Below, piece after piece: positions 20,322 through 30,917 of a DNA stretch of 64,000 bases. The stretch is from the NCBI RefSeq assembly GCF_000143415.4, contig NW_003314326.1, forward strand, positions 1,063,339-1,127,338, in the 5' to 3' direction. The notes beneath the pieces were generated by a model. The model ran no database searches. It was not told the origin of the DNA and was given only the letters and a program-made list of their open reading frames with translations. The position numbers and the translations under genes were made by a program. This DNA comes from Selaginella moellendorffii (taxonomy: Eukaryota > Streptophyta > Lycopodiopsida > Selaginellales > Selaginellaceae). Every line of letters begins with the position of its first letter. The stretch's first letter is position 1.

Positions 20322-23300
20322 CTGAAATGAAATGCGTTAGCATAAAAAATGGTACAAGTCAATTTTACCATCTACAATATTAGCGAATGGTGCTCCCGAT
20401 GGTCGTTGAGAGGGTTTTGGTCGAGGAAACGTGAAGGGCGGAAATACTCTCCTCTGCAATGTGGGGTCAATCGCATCCGATGGCGTGTGGGCACATGCCA
20501 TTTCAGCTGTAGACTCTGGTACAACTGGCTCAACAGTGGCATGGGGTGGTTCCGATGGCGTGTGATCACACGCCATTTCAGCTGGTGCCTCCGTTGGCAA
20601 AGTGGACATGACTGAACAGGCAGCAGGGGCGGTGTAGGGAGGTTCCAACGGCGCGTAGTCAGACGATTGGGCACACGTTGGAAATGAGGATACGACCGGC
20701 TCGGCGGCTGGGGCGGCCTCATGCGGGTCCAATGGCGCCTGGTCACCGTCAGTTGGATACGTGGACAAGATTGACTCAGTGGTATGGGCAGCATCAAGTG
20801 GAGCGTGGTCAGCTTGCTTGGTGTTGATATGGATAGTAGCCTCCACCAGCTCTGATGACTCTTGCAGGCAAGTAGAGTCCACTGGCGGATCCATATGCAT
20901 GTCCAAATATCTCCCTTCGATTGAGATGGTATCCTCCCGTGCTACTAAAAACAAACTCATTAGCACATTGAATCGACTATACTGTATTTACCATCAACTG
21001 CTATTGAGGAACTAGGACCGATATCACTTGGGCGCACTGCTGATTCTGAAGGATTGGACATACGTTTCGACCCTTGCTTGGCACTATCCTTCCTCGACAC
21101 TAAAGGCTAGAGTTTGTATCTTAATTCAACTGAATAATCTCTACTTACCATTTCTTCTGCGACCTACATGGACAATGTTAGAAATGGTAAAAGGTTAGGA
21201 ATGGATGTACTATTATTTACCTGATGGTTTGTCTTGTATGACCTTCCTCCGCTGCTCTTTGGCCACCTCAGGCTGGCCATCATCGTCATCATCGTCATCG
21301 TCGTTATTGTGATCGTCACTATTGTGAGGACCATCCAAGTCCTCTTCGTCCTCCTCTTCTTCGTCCTCCTCTTCTTTGTCCTCCTCTTCGTCCTTCTGCT
21401 CTTCCTGCTCATTATCTTTCTCTGGCTCCTCATCCCCCTCTTGCATTTCTTCCATAGGCTGCTCAGGCTGGATTGCTTGTTTTTCCAGGACCATCTTGGA
21501 AAAATCATCTGGCCGAGTCTCCATCTCAAAATACAAGACATCCATAGCCTGTTTTAGTGCGTGACCTAGGACCGTATCCTCACCCGACTGTCTTAACATG
21601 GTTTCTGCACGTTCTTGCACCCTTCGAAGACGACGAGATGAGAAAAACGTGGCCCTGACTTGAAAAGCATCCCTCATCCATTGTACCTCTCCATTGAGAT
21701 TGGGGAAGGGGAGTCCGCCATAGGAATCTGAGTCAGAAGGTGGTGACTGGCTCCTTTCACTCAGCCCTTGATCTGCAATGAATGGCATGAGCACACACGC
21801 CATAACCGCGAGGCATTACCTATCATCTTTTCGTTGCCCTTCTTCCTTTTTGAATCAAACGCCTCTGATCCCGACGACTGTCCAACGTGCTTTCGCTTTT
21901 TATGACCACTGTCAGTTTGAGCTTGGCTGGTGCTTGCCTGTTTTGCCTTTGAAGAAGTGTCTCCTGCAAGGAATGGCATGAGACCACACGCCATTGCAAA
22001 TATAATTTGTACCTCCTTTTTTCCTATTGCTTGTCTGTTTGTCCTTCTTCGACGCGCCACCAGTGCGCTTTTCAGTCCTCGTGTCTGAATATTCACAACG
22101 ATCTATAATCAAAATGGCGTGAGGCCTCACGTGACCTTACCTTGTGCAGGTTGTGACCTCGGCCTAACATCAGTAGCTGTTAACGCCGTTTCAGCATCTG
22201 GGGGTGGCCACGCTCCTGCATACAGAGCTTGTGAGATAACATTTAAACTTAAAGTACGTACTCACCAGGTTCGTAGAGAAGATACTGTTTTTCTTTGGCA
22301 ACTGTAATTATATGCTCCATTGAAGTCACCTCTTCAATGGAGTTTGTCACCGCAACACACGGGACACCCTTGAGTAGTGCGGCTCGAAAGAATAGTCCGC
22401 CGCAGTTGTACTCGACAACGCATTTGCCCTTGGAGTCACCCGCTATTGCGTTGAAGACCCAGCTGAGCATTTCCCATGCTGCACCTAGAGCTTTCTTTGG
22501 ATTCGAAAGCTCCATAGCCGTCTTCAGTTCCTCAGGCACGGGTAAATTGACCTCCCTCAGATCAATTCGATCGGCTTTGTTGAACGAAGCTGGGAAGTCA
22601 CTCCAGTCCCACTCTACTGCAGGACCAATAACAAGGGCGACTGTGAAGATGCGGACATTCGTCGGCATCTTCTTCTTAGCCATTATCCCATGGATCTCCC
22701 GCATCTCCTTGCCTTTCAACCGAGCCTTCACCTCGTTCAAGGCCTTCCAGAACTTGTGATAGGATTCGGAGTCGTAGATCATATAGTGGACTGAAGATTC
22801 CACCTCCGCAAGTCCCACCATTAAGTCAATGATGGAGCTGACTTCGTCTGCATGAGTGATCTCCTCGTTTGTGAAGTCCATCACACAAAAGATGTTCTTG
22901 ACCTGCTCATCTCCGCGGGAAACGATGCTCCTCCACCTTTGATCCTCATCCGAATTCACGTATACCCGGTAAGGTTCTCGATAGGCCTCTGCTGCGGGGT
23001 CGAGCTGTTTCTGAAGCCGGCGGTCGACATCCCTCTTAATGAAATTTGGATACTGATCCAACTTCTCAGCTTTACTTTTCGTGGCATCCCGCAGCAGATC
23101 GATGAACTTGGGGGCCCCCTTCACGTACTCGTCGATGTCTTCATTTGACAAGTCCAGCTCTTCCATCATCTCTTGCGTGGTGTCGATGCTCACCCTCGCC
23201 ACGGCCACTTGCTCGAAGATCCAATCCTTCAATAGCGCACGAGCTCTCAGAGTCGTGCACAAGTCCTCGTATGTCACAATATGGCCGGGAGTCATTTTGG

Positions 23301-24771
23301 TCTTGTTGAAGACTACCTCACCACGTAGAAGAGCATTAGCCACTGTCAGAAGGTCGTCGTCGTCTAGAGACCGCGAGAAACGCAAGGCGTTGAGCTTCAA
23401 ATCATTGGGCTTCCGGCCGTCCTCCACACCCATTGAGTTTAGCAACTCCCCGTCATGGTACCTCCTTAGCACATCTACCCATTTGTCAAAAACAACTTTT
23501 GTCGCGAGTAGAATGTTATGGATGCTGAGTGTGTCATTGACCCCCAGTGTTTTCGAGAGAAGACTCGAGAATTCCTGCAATGGAAATGGCGTGAGGCCAC
23601 ATGCTATGCCACATGTAACGAGGCTTACCTGCCAAGCGCTAGTTGCTAGTGCACGTCCTTGTCCTGGTTTTTGTGGCTTCTTCAGTTGAACCCAGAGCTT
23701 CCGTGTTCGTGCCAATATCTTGTGCAGACCCGATTTGTAGCACGTTTCTTGCTTGACATTCTGCGCGTGGGAGATGTATATGATAGATCGGAGGGGCGAG
23801 TTGCCTTTTATCAGGCGGACAACTCTTGTCTTGAAGACTTTCTTCACCTCCTCGCCCACCATAATATCCACAACTATCTGTTGCATCGCCAAGCTAGAAT
23901 GCTGCTCGGAGACGGCATAGAACCGGATGTTCTGATCGTCCAACACCTTCCTATTGATCAAGTCTGGAAACCTCGTCTCGCCCTTCATTGTTCGGTAGTA
24001 GGGGATCACGTCTGCGATGTCGGGTGTTACTGGACTTGCCAGCATCTTCTGCTTCAGTTTCTCCACCCACTCATCAGATACTAGCCTGTGGTTGTATTTG
24101 CTTTGGATCTCGATACGGCTCACGTCGATTGTATATACTTTGTTGGAATAGTAACAAGTACTATTATCTGCGACGATTTTTGCTGCCTCTTCTTGCTCTT
24201 TCTGCTCTTTGCGGCTCTTCTTTTTGGTGGGTGTAGTGTTCGAACCCGAGGCAATGGCATCACCGAGTAGCTTCTTTTTTGGAGCAGCAGAGTCGGACGT
24301 CAGCTTGAGCTTGACCACCCTTTTCTGCTTCGGGGTAGTTTCCAGATCGACCCCCTTCCCCTTCGCTTCGCAAACTGGAGGCACTCTCAACGGCTCAATG
24401 TTGGAATATAGTTTTTGAACATCGCCGTAGGTGAGGTCCGTGGATTCCATGTGATCTTCATAGACCCGCAGCGTCTTTGAAATTGTGGGCCTCCTGGACA
24501 ACCTCTCCCTAGCTCCCTCTGGGAATTCCTCATAGCCGCTGCCCCCCTCCGGGAAGCCGCTAGGATGTGCAAGGTGGATCTTGAAGGCGGACGCTGTCTC
24601 TACCACAAGTGCCAGTCCATATTCTTGCATGGAACTGCATGGAGTGTCTGTCACTTGGATGAGGATCCCCATGCATTCTTTTCTCCCACCATCTGTGTTG
24701 TATAGCATCAGATCCTTGCCTTCCATCCCGAAAGTCCAACTGGTGAGCTCCTCCCCCTTCTCTGCATCCAC
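19459..24771 (-). CDS. Ten-exon multidomain gene: ParB-like, degenerate DNA methyltransferase-like, acidic/Pro-rich linker, FCP1-like phosphatase
   Basis: Exons on minus are 24771-23629, 23574-22266, 22215-22141, 22102-22013, 21963-21820, 21772-21221, 21163-21149, 21099-20992, 20944-20369 and 20321-19459. All nine introns are GT-AG, 38-57 nt; the first is phase 0 and the rest phase 1. The exons join without a frame break into 1,624 codons plus stop. Domains in order: N-terminal region; Lys-rich stretch (about 180-200); ParB/Srx-like domain (about 205-315) with Y-A-V-S-E-Q-H-S-S-L-A in the place of the family's G-x-H-R-x-x-A; methyltransferase-like segment with G-P-A-V-E-W where D-P-P-Y is expected (about 690) and a SAM-type motif V-V-E-Y-N-C-G-G-L (about 760); acidic tract; Pro-rich repeats; HAD/FCP1-type phosphatase with F-D-L-N-G-V-L and I-D-D-S-P. 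The catalytic-looking changes suggest the methyltransferase part is inactive. The true start lies upstream by splicing, because no in-frame ATG is available at 24771. Nuclear action is inferred. Confidence 0.75.
20369..20944 (-). CDS. Exon encoding proline-rich tandem repeats that contain the palindrome
   Basis: This exon of 192 codons carries about five imperfect repeats of 23-36 residues around H-A-P-L-D, D-Y-A-P-L-E and M-A-C-D-H-T-P-S-E. Two repeats are translations of the element-wide palindrome (20480-20501 and the perfect 22-bp copy 20555-20576). It is probably a disordered linker between the acidic region and the phosphatase. Growth by duplication of palindrome-bearing units is inferred. 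Confidence 0.6.
21221..21772 (-). CDS. Exon encoding helical and strongly acidic segment
   Basis: This exon of 184 codons starts D-Q-G-L-S-E and runs through a helical segment with R-A-E-T-M-L-R. It ends in a long Glu/Asp run (D-E-E-E-D-K-E-E-E-D... and eight Asp in a row). Acidic tracts like this are common in chromatin and nucleolar proteins. The Lys/Arg-rich and hydrophobic frames on the other strand and frame here are shadows. Confidence 0.6.
21773..21819 (-). other. 47-nt intron made largely of the palindrome
   Basis: GT-AG intron on minus, GTAATGCC...CATTGCAG, with palindrome 21782-21803 inside. It is one of four introns in this gene with that content (others 21964-22012, 22103-22140, 23575-23628). 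Confidence 0.75.
21964..22012 (-). other. 49-nt intron with palindrome
   Basis: GT-AG intron on minus, GTACAAAT...CTTGCAG, with palindrome 21973-21994 just before the acceptor. Phase 1. Confidence 0.75.
22103..22140 (-). other. 38-nt intron with half palindrome
   Basis: GT-AG intron on minus, GTAAGGTC...TTATAG, with CGTGAGGCCTCACG at 22118-22131. At 38 nt it is among the shortest plausible plant introns; both flanking exons stay in phase across it. Confidence 0.7.
22266..24771 (-). CDS. First two exons: ParB/Srx-like domain and methyltransferase-like domain
   Basis: The two exons are split by a 54-nt in-phase intron (23575-23628) that itself contains the palindrome. ParB N-terminal domain plus N6/N4 methyltransferase is a known fusion in bacteria and phages, and the order here agrees: ParB-like first, then catalytic-motif position, then SAM motif. 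Visible support is T-I-D-V-S-R-I and Y-A-V-S-E-Q-H-S-S-L-A for the first domain. For the second it is A-L-V-I-G-P-A-V-E-W-D-W (about 22610-22650) and V-V-E-Y-N-C-G-G-L-F (about 22400-22440). The D-P-P-Y catalytic residues are not conserved. The intervening 350 residues are helical and unrecognised. Structure prediction would be needed to be sure. Confidence 0.5.
23575..23628 (-). other. 54-nt in-phase intron with palindrome
   Basis: GT-AG intron on minus, GTAAGCCT...CATTGCAG, containing 23586-23607. Its length is a multiple of three and it has no stop, so the frame also reads through it. The inserted residues are a translated palindrome, which supports treating it as an intron. Confidence 0.7.
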
Positions 24772-25019
24772 ATTGACAGTGGCTGGAAGAAAGACCTAAA
24801 AGACTTACCATTTGAAGCCGAATGGAGGCCGTGACAATCGAGGCCGGACTCGCTGGCGAATGTGCACTGTGTGTGCAGCGGATCGTAGCAGCAAGGCTAC
24901 TCTGCCACTTACAGTTGGAGAGTGGTGCTGAAATCTCCCGGGACGCCAAGTGGGCTGCGTGTGGGTGGCGGAGTGGGCGGCGGAGTTGGCGGCGAAGTTA
25001 CAAACTGGGTGTGTCTTGA

Positions 25020-25205
25020 AGTGGACGCCGATGCACACGAGCGCGATGCGAGCGCGAGTGTGATGCAAGCGCGAGTGGACGCCGATGCACACGAGAAACC
25101 TGTAGAGAAGTGAGCGTGATCGTGAGTGGGAGCGCGATGCGAGCGGGAGCGCGAGTGTGATGCGAGCGCGAGCGCGAGCGCGAGTGTGCGAGCGCGAGTA
25201 CAAAG
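25020..25205. repeat. GCGAGCGCGAGTG-type minisatellite
   Basis: Imperfect repeats of gcgagcgcgagtgtgatgc and shorter gagcgcgagcgc steps lie just upstream of the minus gene. ORFs across it in several frames are low-complexity shadows. Confidence 0.75.
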
Positions 25206-26412
25206 CAAAATGCAAAACCTAACCTCACACGCGCGAAATGTCACAACGGTTGGTAATCCCGCCACGTCATCATTCCTCGGACTTGGGCGGCACCATTAAT
25301 TTCTGGATTGCCGCGCGCATGCAAGCACGCAAAATCCAAAAGAAATCCGCAACGTCATCATTCCTCGGACTGCATGCACGCGAAATCCAAAAGAAAGATC
25401 ATGATTGGGATATCATTTAATACCCTCGCTATATTTATACCATGCATGATTGGATATTCCAAAGCATCTTGTATTTCCAAAAATGGCAGATGTTCAGCTA
25501 AATAAAGAAATTCTATCTGTTTCTATTTTTCTCTCAAATCAATATTATAGCGTGTGGGCTCATGCAATTTTGAACCAAAGAAACCCAAAAAACGTTGGAC
25601 CCAAAATATTTTGAAAAAACCCAAAAAACCCTAAACATTTTAAACCCAAAAATCCAGGCGTCCTGTGGCGTTATTCCTTGAATGGCGTGTGGGCGCATGC
25701 CATTTTCAGGGCCAAATGCTGAATGGAGAAAAATTCCCTTTCAGTGCAAATGCTGCAAGAGGCAGATGCCGAGCACAAAGGACTGTAACTACCTCACATG
25801 ACACAGATAAACTTTTCTCTATTTGGCAAAGATAAACTTTATAGCGTGTGGGCTCATGCAATTTTGAACCCAAAAAATGCACTAAAAAATTCTCGGCGTC
25901 ATCTGGCATTATCTCTTGAATGGCGTGGGGCCGCATGCCATTTTTAGGGGCACATAGGAGTATATTCCTAGGATATTCTAACACGCGCGAGATTTTTTTG
26001 AGTTTTCTGGAGATCCAACCGTTAGATCGCAACTAGATTTTACAGAATGGTATACAATGTCTTTCTTGATGACCCTGCAAAGAAGCATCTCGATCGGACA
26101 CCACATGAGACCACACGAGCCTTACAATGTTTCAGGGGCATTTGCCATAGATCCGACCGTTATTTTGCTCCAAGATTTTACAGTTTGGTGTGCATTGACC
26201 TTTCCATCGAAACTGCAAAGGGACATCACAATCAGATGCGGGATCACAAGAAACTAACTTCACTAACTCTGGTTTCACCAAGATCTACGTAAGGAGTTAT
26301 GAAATGAAAGGACCCTCTATTGAAATGTGTTTATGGTCCTAGGGGCATTGTGACATATCAAAGGATTTTGCATCAAGTTCTGTATTTGCATGTTTATCAA
26401 GCTACTGAATTG

Positions 26413-26446
26413 CTAAACCCTAAACCCTAAACCCTAAACCCTAAAC
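26413..26446. repeat. Interstitial telomere-type repeat (CCCTAAA)n
   Basis: Four full units plus partial ones of the plant telomere motif lie in the middle of the divergent spacer. It could act as a telo-box promoter element or be a scar of repair. Confidence 0.9.
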
Positions 26447-27224
26447 ATGTGGCAAATGCTGCGTGAAGAAAGATGCCCTTTCTGGGCAAATGCTGTAAGA
26501 GGCAGATGCCGAGCAGATGTATCTCAGGCTAGCGAAGGGGACGAACGAAAGCTAGCTATAAACATGACGGGATGCAAATAGATTACTAGGCTGGTCCTAC
26601 GAAAATCAAAAACCATAATTGAAAACATTGAAAATGCAAAAAGAAAGGTTTATAATATTTTTGAATTTTAGGCAACCAAAGGAATGTAAGTAGGGCATGT
26701 GTTTGTAAGTTTAAAAATGCCTCAACCACTTAAATTCCCAAGTAAATAAAGCTGTTTCTATTTTTGGTACAGGTAAACTTTATAGCGTGTGGGCTCATGC
26801 AATTTTGAACCCAAAAATGCACCAAAAAATGCTCGACTAGCATTATTCTTTGAATGGCGTGTGGCCTTATATTGCCATAAATGGACGTACACACACAGCA
26901 TAATTATTCCTTTACACGGCGAATAATCTTGGCGCGGATCGCTGACATGGCATGGCAAAGTTCGAATCACTGACATGGCACAGCTGGATCGAGGCAAGGA
27001 CATGATGTGACAAAGTTCAACCTCCGACAGCAAAGTCTAGAAGCTACTCAGTTTGAAATTTGTCAGAGGAATCATAAGATCTGGTTTGTCAGAGGATTTG
27101 ATGTGACGTTCAAGCGTGTGTTATTTTTGAATTCTCGAACTCATTCCTAGGTCTATCATTTTTGTGCGCCGTGTTCTTGGTTCCGCTGAGCGCAGTGAGC
27201 GCTGCTTGTGTAAGCGGCGTTGTG

Positions 27225-27380
27225 GGCTGTGGTTTATGCGTCTACGAGCGGTTGCGGCATTGCGAGCGCCATTGCGAGCGGTAGTTTATGCGAGTGGCAG
27301 TTTGTGCGAGCGGCGCTACGAGCAGTTGCGGTGTTGCGAGCGGCGCTACGAGTAGTTGCGGTGTTGCAAGCGGCACTGTC
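27225..27380. repeat. GCGAGCGGCGCTACGAG-type minisatellite
   Basis: Imperfect tandem units around gcgagcggcgctacgag and agttgcggtgttgc lie upstream of the putative transposase. It mirrors the GC-rich minisatellite near the other gene. Confidence 0.7.
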
Positions 27381-27566
27381 TTTGGTGTGGCTACCGCTTC
27401 CTCTTGATATTCGGCACTTGTGCTTCCTGGTATGTTCACCATGGAATGGCTTAGGACCACATTTAGAAATGGCATGAGGCCACATGCCATCTTGGGCCCT
27501 TGCAATTTCATGGCTAGCGTATTGTCATGTATGTTTTTACTTGCCTGCAGCTGTGTGTATATCAAG

Positions 27567-27625
27567 ATGGCATGAGGCCTCATGCCATTAGTGGTACCAC
27601 TAATGGCATGAGGGCTCATGCCAAT
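27567..27625. repeat. Perfect palindrome cluster, cruciform-capable
   Basis: 27567-27588 is a perfect 22-bp palindrome. 27603-27625 is a near copy. The join between them (27583-27606, centred on GGTACC) is itself a perfect 24-bp palindrome. It sits about 150 bp upstream of the transposase ATG. Confidence 0.9.
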
Positions 27626-27776
27626 TTTGTGAATGCGAAATTTCACGTGGGTGTCAATAGCATGTTTGAATAATGGCATGTGGCTTCATGCTATTGAGGT
27701 TGTTTGGTATGTTATGATTTAGGCCATTCTCCAATCATTTTTTGTATGGTCTTAACTTCTTTTCTGCACTTTCAGA

Positions 27777-30700
27777 ATGGCCTTCAGGGTTGGGGAAAAG
27801 GTTTACATTTTGAATGGTGGGAAGAGAGTTGCAAAAGGGACCCTTGTGTCTATGGATCGGAACTTTGTTATACACTGTGAAAGGCTTGGGGAAGGCAATG
27901 CTGCTGTATCAGTAGAGACTGTCTTCGATGGGAATGTGGTCGCTATTGAACGAGGAGAGATGGTCGTCGGGGTAAATGTTGTTGTTGCCTTGAAAAATCT
28001 TCAGAAGAAAGCAGATGTTGGGGACAGCGCAAGTGCGACGCATGTTCCCTCCGTGGATCTTAAGAACCGTGCTACATGGATTCAGGCAAAAGTGTTTCTA
28101 AACAACCCCGAGGGGGAGGTGGTAGCTGAGGGCTTAGCCACAGTTGTCGATCCAAGAGATGCGGTTGCTAATCAAGAATTGGGCTGGGATGATATTGGAG
28201 TTGTGATTTTAGAGGTTGTTGACACAGAAGAAAACAGTCTGACTATTGGAAGCATTGTGCGGTGGAAATTGAGGCACTTAGTGTTTGAGAATGTGAAGGA
28301 TTCACAATCAAACACCACTACAACTGATGACAGAACATCTCTTCATGGGAAAAGAAAGTACACCTTCCTAAAGCGCAGCCAAAGGGATCTGAGCAACGAA
28401 CCGAAAAGGCAGAAAATGGCGATGGAGGTTCGAATGGTCTCGACAGTTGCTTGTTGCAAGAGGAGGTGCTGTCAACATGCTGATTGGGATGCTATTGAAG
28501 AGGAGAGAGCAAGATACAAGACATTGTCCTGGAAGGCAGCTCGCAATTTTGTGTATGAGGCATTACGGTCATCTGTTGATGCTTCAGAACATCAGGTGGG
28601 GGGCATGGTCTTCCAGAGGGGTTTGGTCTGCATGAAGGCATGGAGAATCATTTATGGAGTCCCTCGAACCACATTCTACAGAATCAAAACTGAGTTCGAG
28701 GAACAAAGGGTTCAACAGGCAGTCCATGGGAACGACGGTACGCACAAAACCAGGGGTCATGTTGTATATGGAGAGGCAATCTTCAAGAGGTTTGTCGAGA
28801 CATGTAGCGAGCAGCAACCACATAAAACCCGCCTCTTGGAAGATGGAACATGAGACACCCAACGAGTTCTCCCTTCCATGTATACCAAGGGGGCCATATT
28901 GGAAGATGTGAATCGGGAACTCCAGAGTAATGGCTACAAGAAGCTGAGCCAATCTAGATTTAGTAGATTGTGGAGCAACAGGTTCAGGGATGTGAGTATA
29001 GGAAAGTACTCCAGCTTTTCAAAGTGTGACGAGTGCACTGTTATCAAAATGGCTTTGTCGAAGAATTCTTGCAGCGCTCAAGAGCGAGAGACGTTGGTTA
29101 GAAGGCGGCTCGACCACAACATCGAGCAGAGAAGCTGCAGGACTGCATATTATCATAACAGGATTCTCTCCATGGAGAGACCTGACTCTTACCTCTGCAT
29201 TATCCACGACAAAATGGACCAGAAAAAGACGTGCTTACCTCGACTCAATCCTGCCCCCAAGGCAATCTCTTCATCCATGCAGCTGCCTGTGTCTCTGTTT
29301 GGCATAATCGCTCATGGGCATGGTGCCCAGAACTATGGGAACTTCTTTGTACGTCTATGGGGTGGCGGGGGTGCAAACATGATGATTGCGTCCCTAGCAA
29401 AACACTTAAGGTCTCTGCAAAGTGCGCAGACTGAGCTGAACGGCCAACCCTTGCATAAGGCCCTTGTCGATCGAACCCCATACAGGGTTCAGCTGGAGGA
29501 GGAGCAAAGGCTTGCAGTATCGCGTGGGGCCCCATGCCATCCCAGTGAATATGTTGGCCGTCAGATTGTAGGGTTATCATGTGAGGCCTCATGCCATTCC
29601 GACGAGGCTGGTCGCCCGGTGAATGCACAGCCTCATCCAAACAAAGCAGAATCTCAAGGAAGTTCTTGCGGCTGATGTGGCCTTCCACCCCATCTTCTGC
29701 TCCAAACAGACAATGCTGGCAGTGAGAACAAAAACATGTACGTCTTCGCGTACTTGGCGATGCTTGTTGCCAAAGGCATATTTGAAACGGTTACACTTGG
29801 CTTTCTCATGGTTGGGCACACTCATGAAGACGTCGATGCCATGTTCAGTCACCTGGCAGAGTCCCTCCGGCGATCCAATGTCCTCACCCTCCCACAACTC
29901 TACGATGAATTCCAAAATTGCATCAAAGGCACTGTTGAAGCTGCACTTCTGACAGAGGTTCCAGACTTTAAGGGGTTTGTAAGAGGCTACATCAGGGATG
30001 GATCCGAAACGCTGATTGGCCACTCCAAGCCTCTTCAGTTTCATTTCAGCATGTGTGACGGTGCTCCAGTGATGAGGTACAAGATGAGAGAATGGGACAC
30101 AGTGTGGCTGCCAGTGGACGGCATTGAACTCTTCAAGAGAGATCCCATAACTGGGGAACCTATGATTCCTCAGGGTTCCCCACGGCCGATGCACCCGGAT
30201 GGACTCAAAGACTAGGAAAGTATAGTGCCGGGATTAGACAGCATATTGCCTTCTGGAAGAGGGGGTTGGTGTTTGGTGGAGAATCCTATTTTCAGAGGTG
30301 CAAGCCTTTGCTCGAATACTGGGAGAAGATTATATCTGCTATCCAAAATGGGCCAGTTGTATATGAAGAATTGGAAGAGTCCTTTTGGCCAGAACCCAGA
30401 GCACCAGATAGTAGCGGAACAATGTCCTCTGGAAATGCAGTGACAGATAACGATGTTGAGGATCACTATTGTGGGCCGAGGAACAAGAAGCCGGATTCAG
30501 CATTCAATCCAGTACAGGTCTGCAAAGGAATGGTCGTGCTTGTCAGACCCAGTAATAAAAAACAAATGATATGGGTGGGGCGCTGCATCACTGATGCAGA
30601 GGAGGATGCGGAAACTAACTCCTTCAATGTAACTGTGGAGTGGTTCAAGCCAAGTTCCGGATATACGAAGGATTGCCTAGAAAAGAGATGGGTGCTGAAT

Positions 30701-30917
30701 CCAAGGGATCCCAGCATGAGCATATCGGTGGATAATGTTGTGCATGGTTGGATGCGGAAGCAGAGTGCCACCATCACCTTGCCAGACCATGCAAGAGATG
30801 CAGCAAGAGCATTCATAACTCGGGTTCAAGGTGAGATTCATTAATATTCCTTTACAAAGTTTCTAATGTATTTTATTTCAAGGTGAACAATCCGAATCTG
30901 AATCAGAGGAGGCTTGA
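27777..30917 (+). pseudogene. Putative transposase, DUF7869-like, with frame breaks
   Basis: One reading frame runs from ATG 27777 to 30215, broken by TGA at 28851-28853 and TGA at 29673-29675. It then continues one base out of phase from about 30215 to 30830, and a 52-nt intron (30831-30882) leads to a Ser/Glu tail with stop at 30915. Two N-terminal beta-rich repeats (about 1-75 and 100-165) resemble the DUF8039-type domain of plant CACTA proteins. Then come C-C-K-R-R-C-C, an H-K-T-R motif, L-P-S-M-Y-T, I-H-D-K-M-D, D-N-A-G-S-E-N-K-N and V-G-H-T-H-E-D-V-D, which together look like the DUF7869 family. Conserved Asp and His residues there could form a DDE-like site; that is inference. 29517-29630 has GT-AG borders and two palindromes and may be an intron. 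The gene is damaged as read, unless the breaks are sequencing errors. Confidence 0.55.

Larger units (their letters stand above)
24772..27776. promoter_or_regulatory. Divergent spacer between the two long genes, repeat-rich
   Basis: This 3-kb spacer should hold both promoters. It contains a GC-rich minisatellite on each side (25020-25205 and 27225-27380), three copies of a module of about 130-200 bp each bounded by palindromes (25505-25710, 25810-25950, 26750-26885) and two copies of a second module (25715-25775, 26455-26517). It also has four telomere-type repeats (26413-26446) and a cluster of the cleanest palindromes (27469-27694). No convincing coding region lies here. The 5' exon of the minus gene is probably in 24800-25250 but could not be fixed. 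Confidence 0.6.

Noticed and set aside
21164-21564. Lys/Arg-rich and hydrophobic ORFs opposite or overlapping the acidic exon
   Set aside because: Frame shadows of the Glu/Asp-rich coding segment. The splice-consistent minus frame explains the region.
22295-24084. Plus-strand ORFs of 98-202 codons
   Set aside because: They are antisense to the long minus-strand gene and show no domain.
24805-25265. Overlapping Arg/Ala/Ser-rich frames upstream of the long minus gene
   Set aside because: They follow the gcgagcgcgag repeat in multiple frames. A true first exon may be nearby but cannot be chosen.
29517-29630. Firm intron call in the putative transposase
   Set aside because: GT-AG borders and two palindromes are present, but removing the stretch keeps the frame and leaves the TGA at 29673, so the splice model is not settled.
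29245-30194. Minus-strand ORFs of 147 and 201 codons
   Set aside because: They are antisense to the putative transposase, whose plus frame carries conserved motifs such as V-G-H-T-H-E-D-V-D.
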